Notes: generated by a model from the sequence alone, not told the origin. Shown: positions 50,232-60,310, counted from the stretch's first letter. The stretch is 64,000 bases of DNA from Rufibacter sp. XAAS-G3-1 (GCF_013623775.1 NZ_JABFAM010000007.1:62001-126000); one strand, 5' to 3'. Made by a program: numbers and translations.

Positions 50232-52116
50232 GGGTAATCTCCTCCACCACATCTGGGTCAAGTAACGTACTGGTATCGCCCAGGTTGGAGATGTCGCCCT
50301 CAGCCACCTTGCGCAGGATGCGGCGCATGATTTTCCCGGAACGGGTTTTGGGTAGGCCACTCACAATCTGGATTTTGTCTGGCTTCGCGATTTTTCCGAT
50401 CTGGTCAACCACGGTTTCAATGACCTCAGCGCGCAGGTTCTCCGGATTGCCCGGCACCGCGTCGCCGCAGACCACAAACGCGTAGATGCCCTGGCCCTTT
50501 ACGGGGTGCGGGTACGCCACCACGGCGCTTTCCACAATGTGCTTGTTCTGGTTGATGGCATTCTCAATCTCGGCGGTGCCGAAGCGGTGCCCAGATACGT
50601 TGATCACGTCGTCTACCCGGCCAATGATGCGCCACAGACCATCGGCATCGCGTTTGGCGCCGTCGCCGGTGAAATACAGGCCTTTGTAGGCCGTGAAGTA
50701 GCTTAGGCGGCAGCGCTCGTGGTCGCCGTAGGTGGTTCTAATGATGCCCGGCCAGGGGAACTTCATGCACAGGTAGCCTTCTTTCTCGTTCTCGGTCATC
50801 TCGTCGCCGTTCTGGTCTACCAGCAACGGCTGGATGCCGGGCAGTGCGTAGCCCGCGTGGCTGGGTTTCATGGGCGTGACTCCGGCCAGCGAGGTCAGCA
50901 TGATGCCGCCCGTCTCGGTCTGCCACCAGGTGTCTACCACCGGGCAGCGCTCTTTGCCCACGTGGATGTGGTACCAGTGCCAGGCCTCCTCATTGATGGG
51001 CTCGCCCACCGATCCTAATACCTTGAGCGAGTCCAAGCTGTACGAAAGCACGTGGTCTAAACCGGCCGCCATGAGCGAACGGATGGCCGTGGGCGCGGTA
51101 TAGAAGATGTTCACGCCAAATTTGTCAATCACTTGCCAGAAGCGGCCCGGATCTGGGAAAGACGGTACGCCCTCGAACATCAGCGACGTAGCCCCTGACA
51201 GCAACGGGCCGTACAGCAGGTAGGAGTGGCCGGTAATCCAGCCAATGTCGGCGGTGCACCAGTAAATGTCGCTCTCATCGTACTGGAACACGTTCCGGAA
51301 GGTATAGTCGGTGTAGACCATGTAGCCGCCGCAGGTGTGCACCACGCCTTTGGGTTTGCCGGTAGAGCCGGAGGTGTACAGGATGAAGAGCATGTCCTCA
51401 GAATCCATTTCCTCGGCGGGGCAGTTTTTGTCTACGTGCTGGAGTTCCTCATGGTACCAGACATCGCGGCCTTCCACCATGTTCACGGCCCAACCCACGC
51501 GGTCTACCACAATCACTTTCTGTACGCTGGTGCAGTCTTCCAGGGCCTCGTCTACCACCCGCTTCACAGGGATCTGCTTGGGGCCACGGTTCAGTCCGTC
51601 TGAGGTCAGGACTACTTTGGCCTGGGCGTCGTTGATTCTATCGGCCATGGCCGTGTGCGAGAAACCCGCGAAGATCACTGAGTGCACGGCCCCAATGCGG
51701 GCGCAGGCCAGCACGCTGAACGCCAGTTCGGGGATCATGGGCATGTAGATGCACACACGGTCGCCTTTCTGCACGCCGTTGCGCTTGAGGATGTTGGCCA
51801 TCAGGCAGACTTTCTCGTGCAACTCGCGGTACGTGAACCGGATGAAGCGTTCCTTGGGGTCATTGGGTTCCCAGATGAGGGCCAGTTTGTTTCCGCGTTT
51901 CTCCAGGTGGCGATCCAGGCAGTTCTCGGTGATGTTGAGTTTGCCGTTCACGAACCATTTCACGTTGGGCTCCTCAAAATTCCAGTCCAGTACTTTGTCC
52001 CACTTTTTTCGCCAGGTGAAGTTCTCGGCTATGCCGGCCCAAAACTCCTCGGGCTGCTCTACGCTTTTCTTATAGGTGTCCTGGTACTCTTCAAATGATT
52101 TTATGCGGTAATCCAT
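50218..52116 (-). CDS. acs: Acetyl-CoA synthetase (AMP-forming)
   Basis: 632 residues from the ATG at 52116 (MDYRIKSFEEYQ); the frame continues 19 codons upstream without resembling the family. Adenylation motifs are YTSGSTGKPKGVVHT (P-loop), WWQTETGG, GDGAKRDADGLWRIIGRVDDVINVSGHR, and the catalytic Lys in SGLPKTRSGKIMRRILRKV, the residue that protein acetylation switches off. It converts acetate, ATP and CoA to acetyl-CoA. The actP and DUF485 genes lie upstream on the same strand but are separated by a 680-bp repeat island. A TATATTTA upstream may be its -7. Confidence 0.97.
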   Translation of the reverse strand: MDYRIKSFEEYQDTYKKSVEQPEEFWAGIAENFTWRKKWDKVLDWNFEEPNVKWFVNGKLNITENCLDRHLEKRGNKLALIWEPNDPKERFIRFTYRELHEKVCLMANILKRNGVQKGDRVCIYMPMIPELAFSVLACARIGAVHSVIFAGFSHTAMADRINDAQAKVVLTSDGLNRGPKQIPVKRVVDEALEDCTSVQKVIVVDRVGWAVNMVEGRDVWYHEELQHVDKNCPAEEMDSEDMLFILYTSGSTGKPKGVVHTCGGYMVYTDYTFRNVFQYDESDIYWCTADIGWITGHSYLLYGPLLSGATSLMFEGVPSFPDPGRFWQVIDKFGVNIFYTAPTAIRSLMAAGLDHVLSYSLDSLKVLGSVGEPINEEAWHWYHIHVGKERCPVVDTWWQTETGGIMLTSLAGVTPMKPSHAGYALPGIQPLLVDQNGDEMTENEKEGYLCMKFPWPGIIRTTYGDHERCRLSYFTAYKGLYFTGDGAKRDADGLWRIIGRVDDVINVSGHRFGTAEIENAINQNKHIVESAVVAYPHPVKGQGIYAFVVCGDAVPGNPENLRAEVIETVVDQIGKIAKPDKIQIVSGLPKTRSGKIMRRILRKVAEGDISNLGDTSTLLDPDVVEEITQGAL

Positions 52117-52193
52117 TTTGTCTGTTGGTTCGGTTTGCGGCCTTAAATATAGAAATTCTGGGGAAGGAGCCAAGAAATGAGGGGAGGTATTCC

Positions 52194-52229
52194 GTTTTTA
52201 GTGGGTTTTTTGGAAAGTAGGCGGTAAAT
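52194..52229. repeat. A-palindrome upstream of acs
   Basis: GTTTTTAGTGGGTTTTTT / GGAAAGTAGGCGGTAAAT, a weak copy 78 bases before the acs start. Confidence 0.45.
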
Positions 52230-52331
52230 GGTGGGGTGCTGCAGTTTGCTATTCTCTGCTGCCGGGCGGTGGCTTTTGTGCACGCTGGTTGTTTTTGCTG
52301 GCGTAGTGGCTTTGTGCATGCTGTTTGTTTT

Positions 52332-52720
52332 TGCACGCCTTTTGCTGTTCCCTGGGCTTGGCTGTTTTTGCGTGGGTGCAGGTGCTGCGTTGTTTCATCT
52401 TAGACGGTAAGCGCTCACGGCCGCGGGGCCCCGTCTTCCCCTCTCGCACTGCCTTTTCGGCCTAAGAAGTCTTTCTCTCTTAGCTGATGTCTATTCAGGG
52501 CCAAAAGCGAGGCGCGCTCGGGAAAGACTGGAACTGGGGAAAGGAGCAGAGAGTATTGGCTGAACTCTACCTCTAGTATTGACCCTTCTAAAGCAGATAC
52601 TTCCCCTTTGAAGGGGGATGTTTACACCTGCTGATCCACGTATTGCTGGTACTAACGCAATGCCGCCCCCTCCAAAGACCTTGTAGCGTCTTCAGAGCTG
52701 CGAGCGTCTACGCCAATGCC
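52332..52720 (+). repeat. Composite island C(copy 5)-K-G between actP and acs
   Basis: C element copy 5 (52332-52544), K module (52587-52655, GATACTTCCCCTTTG ... GATCCACGTATTGCTGGTACT), G module (52668-52720, CTCCAAAGACCTTGTAGCGTC), followed by the A-form terminator 52735-52780. The same order appears at 57261-57692. No gene. Confidence 0.75.
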
Positions 52721-52734
52721 ATTCCCTGTTTCAA

Positions 52735-52780
52735 CATGCGTTTTGAGGCTGTTTTCTTAAAAATAACCTCAAAACGCATG
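52735..52780 (-). terminator. Extended A-palindrome behind actP
   Basis: CATGCGTTTTGAGG-CTGTTTT / AAAAATAACCTCAAAACGCATG, 15 bases beyond the actP stop. The outer 13 bp are perfectly paired. It is also the last module of the C-K-G-A composite. Confidence 0.7.
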
Positions 52781-52794
52781 TGAACAGGAGCAGA

Positions 52795-54369
52795 TTACTC
52801 CGCGCCTACGCCCAGGTATGTCCTGAGCTTTTCAGACTCAAACTTAGCGGCGGCGGCGGGTTCCGGTTGCAGTAGGGAAACGATGATCCCCACCAGAAAC
52901 GCCCCGGACATAGACACCAGCGCCGGGTTCTTCAGCGGGAAAATGGCCTCGTCATAGCCCATGATGTCTACCATGATGGTGGGGCTTAGCACAATCAAAA
53001 CCAGGGAAAGGAAAGCGCCGGTGGCGATGCTCCAGACCGCTCCTTTGGTGGTGAACTTTTTCCAGATGATGGACATGAGCAGGGCCGGGAAGTTGGCGCT
53101 GGCGGCAATGGAGAACGCCAGCCCCACCATGAACGCCACGTTTTGGCCTTTGAATACCAGGCCCAGCAGAATAGAGAGAATACCCAGCGCTACGGTGGCC
53201 CGCCTGGCTACTTTCATCTCGCCTTTCTCGTCAGAGACTCCGTTTTTGAATACGTGCACGTACAAATCATGCGAAATGCTGGAAGCCCCAGATAGCGTTA
53301 ACCCGGCCACTACGGCCAGAATGGTCGCGAACGCCACGGCGGCAATGAAGCCCAGAAAGGCCGTGCCGCCGGTTTGTTCGGCCAGGAGCAGGGCCGCCAT
53401 GTTGCCTCCTTTGTCAATGCCCTCAATAGCCGGCTTGCCCACCAACGCCATGGCCGAGAACCCGATCAGGAACGTGAGCAAGTAAAAATACCCGATGAAT
53501 CCCGTAGCCACAAACACCGATTTACGGGCGGCCTTGGCATCTGGCACGGTGTAGAAGCGCATGAGAATGTGCGGCAGTCCGGCGGTGCCCAGCATGAGGG
53601 CCAGTCCCAGCGAAAGCGCATCAAACGGATTGGTGATGTAACCGCCCGGCGACAGCATCTCTTGCCCGTATTGGGTGCTTACCGCTTCCAGCAGGTTGCC
53701 GGGGCTAAAGCCGAACTTGGCCAGCGACAGCAGCACCAACACCGTAGCCCCGCTCAACAGCAGCACCGCTTTGATGATCTGCACCCAGGTGGTGGCAATC
53801 ATGCCGCCAAACAGTACATACAGGGTCATCACGCAGCCTACCACCACCACGGCAATCTCATAGTCCAGCCCGAAGAGCGTTTTGATCAAGCCCCCGGCAC
53901 CCACCATTTGGGCAATCAGATAGAAAGCGATGGTCAGCAAAGAGCCCACCGAAGACACGATCCGGATGGGACGCTGCCGCAGCCGGAAGGCCACCACATC
54001 GGCGAAGGTGTATTTGCCCAGGTTCCGGAGGGGTTCGGCAATGAGGAACATGATGAGCGGCCAGCCTACCAGAAACCCGATGGAGTAAATAAGACCGTCG
54101 TAGCCTTTGGTGGCCACCATGCCCGCAATGCCCAGGAAAGAGGCGGCGCTCATGTAATCACCGGCCAGGGCCAGGCCATTCTGGAAACCCGAGATGCTTC
54201 GGCCCGCGGCGTAGAACTCAGAACCGGTTTTGGTTTTCTTGGCCGCCCAATACGTGATGTAGAGCGTAACGGCCACAAACAGAAAGAACATGCCAATGGA
54301 GACCGGGTTGGCGGTGCCCAGCGTGGATGTGCTGGGAGTGGCCTGTAACAGAAGGAAAGACAGGAGCAT
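52795..54369 (-). CDS. actP: Cation/acetate symporter (ActP, SSS family)
   Basis: 524 residues, about 13 membrane segments. The sodium:solute symporter pattern is clear: [75 protein letters not shown], then [20 protein letters not shown] and [20 protein letters not shown]. The family imports acetate and other short carboxylates with Na+. It follows the DUF485 gene by 37 bases, the usual yjcH-actP pair. Start is ATG at 54369. Confidence 0.95.
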   Translation of the reverse strand: MLLSFLLLQATPSTSTLGTANPVSIGMFFLFVAVTLYITYWAAKKTKTGSEFYAAGRSISGFQNGLALAGDYMSAASFLGIAGMVATKGYDGLIYSIGFLVGWPLIMFLIAEPLRNLGKYTFADVVAFRLRQRPIRIVSSVGSLLTIAFYLIAQMVGAGGLIKTLFGLDYEIAVVVVGCVMTLYVLFGGMIATTWVQIIKAVLLLSGATVLVLLSLAKFGFSPGNLLEAVSTQYGQEMLSPGGYITNPFDALSLGLALMLGTAGLPHILMRFYTVPDAKAARKSVFVATGFIGYFYLLTFLIGFSAMALVGKPAIEGIDKGGNMAALLLAEQTGGTAFLGFIAAVAFATILAVVAGLTLSGASSISHDLYVHVFKNGVSDEKGEMKVARRATVALGILSILLGLVFKGQNVAFMVGLAFSIAASANFPALLMSIIWKKFTTKGAVWSIATGAFLSLVLIVLSPTIMVDIMGYDEAIFPLKNPALVSMSGAFLVGIIVSLLQPEPAAAAKFESEKLRTYLGVGAE

Positions 54370-54406
54370 AGTGCTAGTTGATGTCAGTTAGCGAGGAGAA
54401 AGGATA

Positions 54407-54724
54407 CTAAGAGATTCTGTTTTTCAGGTTCTGGACTGAAGTGTCATAGTCGCTGTTGGCCCAGAAAACATAGATGCCCGTGAGAACCCAGGCGAACAGG
54501 ATAATGCCCAGGCCAATGGGAATGGCCAGCGTGGTGTACTCCCCAATTCTGGTAGCCAGCACTTGTTTGTTGAACGCCACCAGCAACAGAAACCCAAAAT
54601 ACACTACCAGCATGGTGAAAGTGAGAATGAGAGAAACCGACCACCGTTTCTTGACCAGTTTCTTGAAATCGGGACTTTCTAAAATCTCATGGGGCTTCTG
54701 CGCAGGTTGTTTTCTTTCTTGCAT
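54407..54724 (-). CDS. DUF485 (YjcH-like) small inner-membrane protein
   Basis: 105 residues from the ATG at 54724 (MQERKQPAQKPHEILESPDFKKLVKKRW); upstream codons are not family-like. There are two membrane helices (SVSLILTFTMLVVYFGFLLLVAF and YTTLAIPIGLGIILFAWVLTGIYVFWAN) and the motif DFKKLVKKRWSVSLILT of DUF485. These proteins are nearly always encoded next to ActP/DctP-like symporters and are probably accessory subunits. Together with actP and acs it forms the acetate-use set. Confidence 0.92.
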   Translation of the reverse strand: MQERKQPAQKPHEILESPDFKKLVKKRWSVSLILTFTMLVVYFGFLLLVAFNKQVLATRIGEYTTLAIPIGLGIILFAWVLTGIYVFWANSDYDTSVQNLKNRIS

Positions 54725-55422
54725 AGGTTTCCAATTTAAGGAATAGGGGCACAGCCGATGGCAGCTATTTGCCAGTATCAAGCTAAACAGCAATATATTC
54801 AACTTCTAAATATGCTGTTTTTTTCTTAAAAGGTACTGTCGCCTCTCAAAATAATCTGGCAAGGAAGGTATGTCTTTTGTTTTCTTTTTAAGGAACCCGT
54901 CTAAAGTTTGCCATTTTATTAGCGCCGCAAGCGTCTGCCTGGGCCTGTTTGGAAATAGACTTCTAACTGCCCTTGCGCTGGGAGAGAGACGTTTAGCGGC
55001 TGTTTTCCCACTTCCCCGGCTGTCTCCCGACAGGACGGCAGAAAAGCGTCTCAGCCTGCCACTCTATATATTGGCTTGAGGGGACAAGCCAAGGAAAGCA
55101 GAGAGGCCTTCCAGCCCCGCTGTGCGTTTTGGGGCTATTTTTCGGAAAACGGGCCCAAAACGCGCGAACCTGTGAGGTCTCCAAGACCTCACAGGTTTAG
55201 AACCAACTGGCGCGAGACTTCAGTCTCGTGACATGGGGAGTGAAGCGAGTCTCCAGACTCGCCGGGAACCACCAGCAAGATTGCGTAACCGCAGTAAATA
55301 ACCCTTCATAGGTTCAAGGCATGCGTGGGCACCTGCTAAGAATAAGAGCCTGGGAAACAAGCTCTTATTCTTTTCCTGAAAAAGTTTATCTTGGTGCGTC
55401 TTTGAAGTAGATTTATCCTGGT
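54725..55422. repeat. Gene-free region with A-F-B composite
   Basis: 54725-54985 shows no gene. 54990-55110 contains a half A-palindrome and a stretch shared, inverted, with 4420-4510 (GGCTTGAGGGGACAAGCC ... CTTCCAGCC). Then A-palindrome 55124-55163, F palindrome 55167-55198 and B dyad 55207-55275 are contiguous, in the same order as 49286-49437. The last 100 bases are probably promoter DNA. Confidence 0.65.
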
Positions 55423-56379
55423 ATGTCACATGTTGCCCACAAAAAGTTCTTGGTTTGCCCCAACTGCCACTACTCTTTTAAAGATGCCGATAATTTTTGC
55501 CCCAACTGCGGCCAGGAAAACCATGATTTCCGGTTGCCGGCCAAGCATCTGTTTTTAGAACTGCTGGAGAATACGCTGCATTTCGACTCTAAATTCTTCA
55601 AGACAATGGGTTTGCTGCTGGCCAAGCCCGGGAGATTGACGGAGGAGTTTGTCCAGAACCGGCGGGTTGCGTATGTGCCACCCTTCAGGCTGTACGTGTT
55701 CATCAGTTTCTTCTTTTTTCTGATTGTGTCGTTCTTTACGGGCCATCCGGGAACACCGGAGCAACCGGGCAAACCATTGTCTTCCATACAAGACCTGAAG
55801 CCCGGCGAAAAAGGAGCCCGGAGTATATTCTTCGGACTTATCACCTTTGATTTCGAGAGGGATGCAGACCCAGGGGAAAGGGGCAGCCCTGGTACCCCCC
55901 AGACCCAAGCCTCACCTGGAGTTCTGGGTGAAACTCACCGCAAATATGATAAGTTCATGGAAAGGCAGGAGGAAGAGTTCCTCACCAAAACCGATGAGGA
56001 AATAGACCAGAAGATCTTGAAAACGCTCTCTTTCCTGATGTTTCTGCTAATGCCGTTTTTTGCGCTTATCCTAAAAGGTTTTTACCTAAGGCAGAAGAGG
56101 CTTTACGTAGAGCACCTGATTTTCTCCATCCATTTCCATTGTTTTGCTTTCATCATTCTCGCGCTCTCAGCTCTGCTGTCAAACGTCATCTCAGCGTCTT
56201 TTCTTAACCTTACCAGTTTCCTTCTAATCCTACTGTATTTGTTTCTGGCGCTGCGCCACTTCTTTAGGCAAGGAGTTTGGAAGAGCCTGGGCAAGGCCGT
56301 TTTTGTGCAGGCGATGTACGTAGTGGTATTATTGACTTTCTTGGTTTTTGCCGTATTCATAAACTTCCTTATCGTGTGA
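55423..56379 (+). CDS. DUF3667 membrane protein with zinc ribbon
   Basis: 318 residues. The N-terminal zinc ribbon has two CPNC pairs (VCPNCHYSFKDADNFCPNCGQEN). Then comes the DUF3667 core, HFDSKFFKTMGLLLAKPGRLTEEFVQNRRVAYVPPFRLYVFISFFFFL. A charged loop (residues ~110-195) separates the first membrane helix from a C-terminal cluster of about four (SFLMFLLMPFFALILKGF, LIFSIHFHCFAFIILALSALL and others). The family is frequent in Bacteroidota; its function is unknown. Single gene, transcribed toward rnhB. Confidence 0.9.
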   Translation: MSHVAHKKFLVCPNCHYSFKDADNFCPNCGQENHDFRLPAKHLFLELLENTLHFDSKFFKTMGLLLAKPGRLTEEFVQNRRVAYVPPFRLYVFISFFFFLIVSFFTGHPGTPEQPGKPLSSIQDLKPGEKGARSIFFGLITFDFERDADPGERGSPGTPQTQASPGVLGETHRKYDKFMERQEEEFLTKTDEEIDQKILKTLSFLMFLLMPFFALILKGFYLRQKRLYVEHLIFSIHFHCFAFIILALSALLSNVISASFLNLTSFLLILLYLFLALRHFFRQGVWKSLGKAVFVQAMYVVVLLTFLVFAVFINFLIV

Positions 56380-56498
56380 TTTGGCATTTCTGAAGTTTTG
56401 GGAAAACGGCGGGAGAAACTTTGTCAGAAACAGGAAACAGAATTTTTTTGCCTTCTTTGTCTGTTTCATATAGGAAATCAAACAAGCCAAGAGTAAAC

Positions 56499-57110
56499 AT
56501 GCTCATCGCAAACCATAGCGGAAAACTGCTGGAAGTAGGATTGGACGAAGCCGGGCGCGGGTGCCTGGCCGGGCCCGTAGTGGCGGGTGCCGTGGTGCTG
56601 CCCCCAGATTACTTTCACCCCCTGCTCACCGATTCAAAATTGCTGAGCGCCAAACAGCGGGATCAGCTGCGTGAGGAAATCTGCCGCGAGGCGCTGCATT
56701 GGGCCGTGGCCGAGGTGAGCCCGCGGGAGATTGACCAGATCAATATCCTGAACGCCTCTTTTCTGGCCATGCACCGCGCCCTAGATCTGCTGCCTATCAC
56801 GCCAGAATATTTATTGGTAGACGGGAACCGGTTTACGCCCTACAAAGACGTGCCGCACGCCTGCATGGTGAAAGGAGATAGCCGGTTCTTCCATATTGCG
56901 GCGGCTTCTGTTCTGGCTAAAACCCACCGCGATGAACGGATGATCAGGTTAGGAGCTGAATTTCCGGAGTACAAATGGGAACAGAACGCCGGGTATCCTA
57001 CCAAAGTCCACCGAAATGCGATCAGGGAATATGGCGCTTCGCCGCACCATAGAATGACGTTTAGGTTATTGCCGGAAGCAGAGTCTGCGAGAGTAAGGAA
57101 GTCCGTTTAA
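56499..57110 (+). CDS. rnhB: Ribonuclease HII
   Basis: 203 residues from the ATG at 56499 ([21 protein letters not shown]); a longer frame upstream is not family-like. The acidic catalytic set is D16-E17 in [19 protein letters not shown], the Asp in YLLVDGN, and the Asp in [35 protein letters not shown] is the conserved substrate-binding segment. It removes ribonucleotides from DNA and RNA of RNA-DNA hybrids. It follows the DUF3667 gene by 119 bases on the same strand. Confidence 0.96.
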   Translation: MLIANHSGKLLEVGLDEAGRGCLAGPVVAGAVVLPPDYFHPLLTDSKLLSAKQRDQLREEICREALHWAVAEVSPREIDQINILNASFLAMHRALDLLPITPEYLLVDGNRFTPYKDVPHACMVKGDSRFFHIAAASVLAKTHRDERMIRLGAEFPEYKWEQNAGYPTKVHRNAIREYGASPHHRMTFRLLPEAESARVRKSV

Positions 57111-57770
57111 GAGGGTTCGCAGAAAAAGATTATACCCTTATTGGTTTATTTCTGCGCTTTGGCATTTGTCTGGAAGTGGCTTTGGTAGAGTGATTAGTTT
57201 GTGCACGTCTTTCGCTGTTTGTTTCCTTGGCTTTTCTGTTTGTTGCGTGGGTACTTAGCAGGTGCACGCCATACGGTGTTCCCTTGGCTTGTCCGTTTGT
57301 TCCGTGGGTGCAGGTGCTGTATTGTTTCATTTTATGCGGTATGCGCTCACGGCCGCGAGGCCCCGTCTTCCCCTCTCGCACTGCCCTTTTGGCCTGCACA
57401 GTTTATTTCTCTTAGTTGGTGTTGGTCTATGGCCAAAAGCGAGGCGCGCTCGGGAAAGACTGGAAATGGGGAAAGTTGTAGAGCCCATATCCATTAGTTC
57501 GATACTTTTGCTTTCTAAAACAGATACTCCCCCTTTGAAGGGGGCGAAGGGGGATGTTTACACCTGCTGATCCACGTATTGCTGGTACTTCCGCAATACC
57601 GCCTGCTCCAAAGACCTCGTAGTGTCTTTAGACTTACGAGTGTCTGTGCCGATGCCGTTTAGATCCTATTTTCCGCAAAACAGCTCAAAAACGCACCAGC
57701 ATGGCTCCGTGGGAGAGGGGGGTGAGAGGCTATCTCCCGCGGAAGGTAAGATTGGTTTACACGAGTCCAG
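57111..57770 (+). repeat. Composite island C(copy 6)-K-G-A-I
   Basis: After ~150 bases of C-like spacer: C element copy 6 (57261-57475), K module (57513-57590), G module (57604-57657), A-palindrome (57657-57692) abutting G, then GCACCAGC and a shortened I module (to ~57735). Module order and spacing match 52332-52780. No gene. Confidence 0.75.
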
Positions 57771-57834
57771 AAAAGCCGTGGGGCGTTTAGGGGCAGTTTT
57801 TAGAAAAACAAACCCTAAACGCCCCACGGCTTTT
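57771..57834 (-). terminator. Extended A-palindrome terminator of the response regulator gene
   Basis: AAAAGCCGTGGGGCGTTTAG / CTAAACGCCCCACGGCTTTT is a perfect 20-bp outer stem enclosing the A-palindrome centre. It lies 21 bases after the stop on the minus strand, with T-rich ends in both directions. Confidence 0.88.
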
Positions 57835-57855
57835 TACTGGCTTTTGGAAGGATTC

Positions 57856-58296
57856 TTATGGTTTCAGTTTCAGCAGATCCAGGAAAAGGCTGAAGCTGTC
57901 CAGGCTGGAGGCGCCGTCGTTGAAAGTGTCAAAGGTGAGGGGTTTCACAATGTAGCCGCTCACCTGCAGGTTTTTGGCTGCGTGGCGGTCTGAGTCTTCG
58001 TTGGAGGTAGTCATGATGAACACGCTCAGGTGCGAAAGGTAAGGGTCGCGGCGTAGCTCTTCCAGAAACTCTATTCCGTTCATCTTAGGCATGTTAATGT
58101 CTAAGAGGATGAGATTGGGCAGTGGGTCTAACTTGGGGGTACCAGGTTCGCCCCGCAGCATGGCCAGGGCCTCGCGTCCGTTCTTGGCTTTGTGTAGCGG
58201 CACCATTACCTTGATTTTTCGTAGCTCACGTTCCACGCTCATGGCATCAAGATAATCGTCTTCCACTAACAAAATACTCGTCTGCGAATCACTCAT
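57856..58296 (-). CDS. Single-domain response regulator (Rcp1-like)
   Basis: 146 residues, receiver domain only: acidic pocket LVEDDYLDAMSVERELRK, phospho-acceptor D66 in LILLDINMPKMNG, switch FIMTTSNEDSD and conserved Lys in GYIVKPLTFD. The extended LRGEPGTPKLDPLPN loop before the phospho-acceptor strand is typical of Rcp1-type regulators that work with phytochrome-like kinases. It starts 42 bases after the histidine kinase stop on the same strand; the two are almost surely a cognate pair. No output domain. Confidence 0.92.
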   Translation of the reverse strand: MSDSQTSILLVEDDYLDAMSVERELRKIKVMVPLHKAKNGREALAMLRGEPGTPKLDPLPNLILLDINMPKMNGIEFLEELRRDPYLSHLSVFIMTTSNEDSDRHAAKNLQVSGYIVKPLTFDTFNDGASSLDSFSLFLDLLKLKP

Positions 58297-58338
58297 GGTT
58301 CTTTTGAAATATTGGTAAACGTCAAAGATAGTAGGTAA

Positions 58339-59832
58339 TCAGGCTTCAACCAAAGTGAGAATGGGCCAGGTAAAGGTGAAAACAGATCCTTTGCCCAGGG
58401 TAGAGGTAACCCAAATGGAGCCTCCGCGGCGTTCAATGATCTTTTTCACAATGGCCAGACCAACCCCCGTACTCTCTACGGCATCCCGTTCCTGCAGGGT
58501 TTGGAAAAGTAGGAAAATACGGTCGTGGTACTCTTTTTCAATGCCCGGGCCGTCATCTATCACTGAGAACTCATGCTGGTCTTCTATCTGCTGGTAGGCA
58601 ATGGTCACGTTGCCGGCGGCGGCGTGGTGGTACTTGAGGGCGTTGCTGATGAGGTTGGAGAAAACCTGCTGCAACTCTACTTTGGCGGCCTGTACGGTGG
58701 GCAACTGCTCTGGAATATGGATCTTGAAACCCACCGGCGGATTAAGCATGTCTACAATCTCATAGAGCAGGGCCTGCACGTCTACTTGTTCCTCCTCCAG
58801 GTTAGAGCGGCCAATGCGGGCCAGCGCCAGAATACCGTTAATGAGGTTTTCCATGCGGTGCACCCGTATGCGCATCATCATGAGGTATTCCTGAATGTGG
58901 CCCGGAAGCTCTTTGCCCATGTCTTCCTCTACCCAGCGTGAGGCGTTCTCAATTCCGCGCAGCGGGGCTTTCAGGTCATGGGACACCACGTAGGCAAACT
59001 GGTCTAGTTCCTTGTTTTTGCTGTCCAGTTCGGTAAACGTCTTGTCAATGGTGGCGGCCATGCGGTTCAGCGAGTCGGTGAGGCGGGTGAGCTCGTCGTG
59101 GGCATCGTCCTCAATCTGGGTTTTGTATTCGCCGTGCGATATTTTGTCGGCCAGGTGAACCATTTTCATGATGCGGCGCGAGATGAGGCGCGTAATGTAG
59201 TAGGCCCAGCCCAGCCCCAGCAGTACCGAGATGACCGTGAGCGTGGTGGAGATACGGCGGGTGTTGGCAATACTTTCCTCTAACCGCTTTCTGCGTACAT
59301 CCCGCACCTTGTACTCAATGGCGTTAAAGTCTTTGAAGTACACCCGCATCTGGTCGGTGAGGCGTTTCCCTTCCTCGTTCAAGACCAGAAAGCCGTGATC
59401 CAGGGCATGGATGCCGCGCGTGGGGTTTCCTTTGGTGTTTTCCTTTTTCTTCTCTGCAATGAGCAGCTCGGCAAACTCGTTGCGCCACTTAGAATGCAGG
59501 TCTTCAATCTCCCGTATGCGTTTGATCTGCTCGGGCTTCTCCTTCATGTATTCCCTGAGCAGGTTGAACTGGCTGGGTAGCAGGGGTTCGGCAGAATAGT
59601 AAGGCGCCAGAAAGGTTTCGTTCCCGGTCAGAAGAAAGCCCCGCATCCCGGTTTCCATGTCTATCAGGTTCCTTTGCAGCGAGGCCGAAGTACGGGTAAT
59701 GTTCTGGGAGTCGGTCACAAAGTTGGAGTTGGAGATCACATCCTCAGACAACCGGTAATTGACAATGGCCACCGAGGTGAACAGAAACGAAATAAGAACG
59801 AAGCCGGCGAAGAGCTTGGTTGAAAGATTCAT
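58339..59832 (-). CDS. Sensor histidine kinase with CHASE3 and HAMP domains
   Basis: 497 residues from the ATG at 59832 (MNLSTKLFAGFVLISFLFTS). TM1 is ~8-26. A CHASE3-type periplasmic domain (NLIDMETGMRGFLLTGNETFLAPYYSAEP) extends to ~190, with TM2 ~195-213 and HAMP ~215-268. HisKA has phospho-acceptor H285 in FAYVVSHDLKAPLRGIEN. HATPase_c has the N box NLISNALKYHH, G1 DDGPGIEKEYHDRIF and G2 GVGLAIVKKIIERRGG. The signal is unknown. It forms a two-gene operon with the receiver protein downstream. Confidence 0.95.
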   Translation of the reverse strand: MNLSTKLFAGFVLISFLFTSVAIVNYRLSEDVISNSNFVTDSQNITRTSASLQRNLIDMETGMRGFLLTGNETFLAPYYSAEPLLPSQFNLLREYMKEKPEQIKRIREIEDLHSKWRNEFAELLIAEKKKENTKGNPTRGIHALDHGFLVLNEEGKRLTDQMRVYFKDFNAIEYKVRDVRRKRLEESIANTRRISTTLTVISVLLGLGWAYYITRLISRRIMKMVHLADKISHGEYKTQIEDDAHDELTRLTDSLNRMAATIDKTFTELDSKNKELDQFAYVVSHDLKAPLRGIENASRWVEEDMGKELPGHIQEYLMMMRIRVHRMENLINGILALARIGRSNLEEEQVDVQALLYEIVDMLNPPVGFKIHIPEQLPTVQAAKVELQQVFSNLISNALKYHHAAAGNVTIAYQQIEDQHEFSVIDDGPGIEKEYHDRIFLLFQTLQERDAVESTGVGLAIVKKIIERRGGSIWVTSTLGKGSVFTFTWPILTLVEA

Positions 59833-60310
59833 ATCGCGTGCGCTAGGAGAAGCGGAACCCACTTCCCGAATGAAAGACAGAAACAGCCGCCCGTTCTCTT
59901 TTCAGAAACCCGGGGCTACAAAAGTAGAATTTTTGCTCTACTTATAGCACCCTTGATTTGGAGCGGTGCGCTTTCAGCTAGTCACGTTTTGGCAGACTTT
60001 TAAGCAAAACAGGCCAAAAACGGCCTGGGGGCTTCCTCATTGGGGGCCTGACTTCCACAAGAGTGTTTTTACCCTCTTTTCTTTAAAACAGCCTTAAAGC
60101 ATGTTTAGATTTGAGGTTTGCAGGCTCAACTACCCAGAGAAAGGTTCTGCGGAAGCGTTTTTTGAGGGGCTAAGCAGCGCTACGGGGCGACGCAACCGCG
60201 ACCGCAGGTACTTTTTCTGGTTGTTTGCAGCGCAAAGATGAAATGTAAACAAGCTCTTAAAACCGCTTTTGGCGTAAGGTATTTGGCAAGGCAAAGAGCA
60301 GGGCAGAAGG
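59833..60310. repeat. Gene-free divergent region with two A-palindromes and E element copy 2
   Basis: A-palindromes at 59985-60022 and 60064-60099 lie between the divergent kinase and gcvT genes. E element copy 2 (60100-60258) abuts the second. E copies have terminal inverted repeats of the type ATGTTTAnATTTGAGGTTTGC / GCGCAAAnnTGAAATGTAAAC. No gene. Confidence 0.7.

Noticed and set aside
53374-54348. 324-codon open frame antisense to actP
   Set aside because: Low-complexity His/Gln/Arg-rich translation; the symporter on the other strand is unambiguous.
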